This document shows positions 63,573 to 64,000 of a stretch of DNA of 64,000 nt, piece after piece. The position numbers and the translations under genes are program-made. The DNA is taken from assembly GCA_038496675.1 (NCBI GenBank), contig CM076669.1, positions 15,818,230 to 15,882,229 on the forward strand, written 5' to 3'. Each line of letters begins with the position of its first letter. Position 1 is the stretch's first letter. The stretch is from Rachycentron canadum. Taxonomy: Eukaryota > Chordata > Actinopteri > Carangiformes > Rachycentridae. The notes under the pieces are model-generated. The model saw only the letters and a list, made by a program, of their open reading frames with translations, was not told the origin of the DNA and did not search any database.

Positions 63573-64000
63573 TTTATTGCCTTTGCATCTTTGTTCTTCA
63601 TACTGGTTTCCATCACCACCTTCTGCCTGGAGACTCATGAAGCTTTCAACACCATCATCAACAAGACTGAGCTGATGCGGAACAGCAGTGTGACGGAGTC
63701 TGGCCCCCAGTACGAGATTGAAACTGACCCTGCACTCACCTATGTGGAGGGTGTGTGCGTCTTCTGGTTCACCATCGAGTTTCTGGTGCGTGTGACCTTC
63801 TGCCCGGTGAAGTTGGAGTTTGTTAAGAGCGTGCTCAACATCATCGACTTTGTGGCTATCCTACCCTTCTACCTGGAGGTAGGGCTGAGCGGCCTTTCTT
63901 CAAAGGCTGCCAAGGATGTGTTGGGTTTCCTCAGGGTGGTGCGCTTTGTTCGTATCCTGCGTATCTTCAAGCTAACACGTCATTTTGTGGGACTAAGGGT
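63573..64000 (+). CDS. kcnc2: Kv3.2-type voltage-gated potassium channel, coding exon 2 (partial, S1-S4)
   Basis: Seen: an open frame of 142 codons plus 2 bases, beginning in phase 0 right after a splice acceptor and running off the window end. Residues 1-20 form S1. The S1-S2 loop carries two N-glycosylation sequons (N30-K-T, N37-S-S). S2 (about 58-77) holds E59, the charge-transfer-centre aromatic F66 and E69. S3 has D92 in NIIDFVAILPFY. The S3-S4 paddle has GLSGLSSKAAKDVLG. S4 (119-137) carries R121, R124, R127, R130, K133 and R136 at every third position. Known: Kv3 (Shaw) channels are plasma-membrane tetramers that open at strongly positive voltage and close fast, supporting rapid firing of neurons. 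Assignment to KCNC2 rather than KCNC1/3/4 rests on THEAFN after S1 and QYEIETDPALTYVEG before S2, which I recall as Kv3.2-specific. S5, pore, S6 and the tail lie beyond the window, and the T1 domain exon is not in it. Very sure of Kv3, fairly sure of Kv3.2. Confidence 0.96.

Noticed and set aside
1..64000. CRISPR arrays, operons, bacterial or phage systems
   Set aside because: No regularly spaced direct repeats with unique spacers, no dense gene clusters; a vertebrate intron-containing gene and fish-type repeats show a eukaryotic genome.

Overview
The window reads as nuclear DNA of a ray-finned fish, probably a percomorph teleost. It has no bacterial gene density. Long stretches carry only chance open frames. 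(GT)n microsatellites are abundant, and short dispersed DNA transposons and teleost-style repeats recur throughout. One real coding exon is visible at the far right edge. No species is claimed. One undetermined base (n) lies at 29713.

Layout. 0-2.0 kb: AT-rich unique sequence with a (GT)n tract. 2.0-4.6 kb: a small graveyard of mobile or foreign DNA. It holds a broken Ty3/gypsy-type reverse transcriptase on the minus strand, an 808-bp fold-back element with Tc1/mariner-like ends, and a decayed minus-strand reading frame for an unidentified hydrophobic protein. 4.6-14.0 kb: mostly unique intronic or intergenic DNA with one dispersed repeat and a homeodomain-like palindrome. 14.0-15.0 kb: a second, single-arm copy of the fold-back element followed by a dispersed repeat (family C). 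15-29 kb: further copies of family C and other dispersed repeats in unique DNA. 29-60 kb: repeated insertions of a short element (family A) with ends AGGTCCCATA and TTAA target sites. Also here are a strong G-quadruplex motif and several microsatellites. 60.2-63.5 kb: unique DNA leading to a polypyrimidine tract and splice acceptor. 63573-64000: a plus-strand exon coding S1-S4 of a Kv3 (Shaw-type) voltage-gated potassium channel, best matched to KCNC2/Kv3.2, cut by the window end.

Reading of the whole. The exon starts at a splice acceptor at the same point (phase 0, just before S1) where I recall the Kv3 coding region being interrupted in vertebrates. The first coding exon (T1 domain) is normally intronless and would give a long open frame, but none is seen. 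The simplest interpretation is that most or all of the window is the large intron upstream of kcnc2 coding exon 2, so the repeats described would be transcribed in its pre-mRNA. This is inference: another promoter or a small non-coding exon could be present and not recognisable by eye.

No CRISPR array, operon, rRNA or tRNA gene was found. The most noteworthy items are the TTAA-flanked family with an internal perfect hairpin, the fold-back transposon, the unidentified decayed membrane-protein frame, and the G-quadruplex motif.
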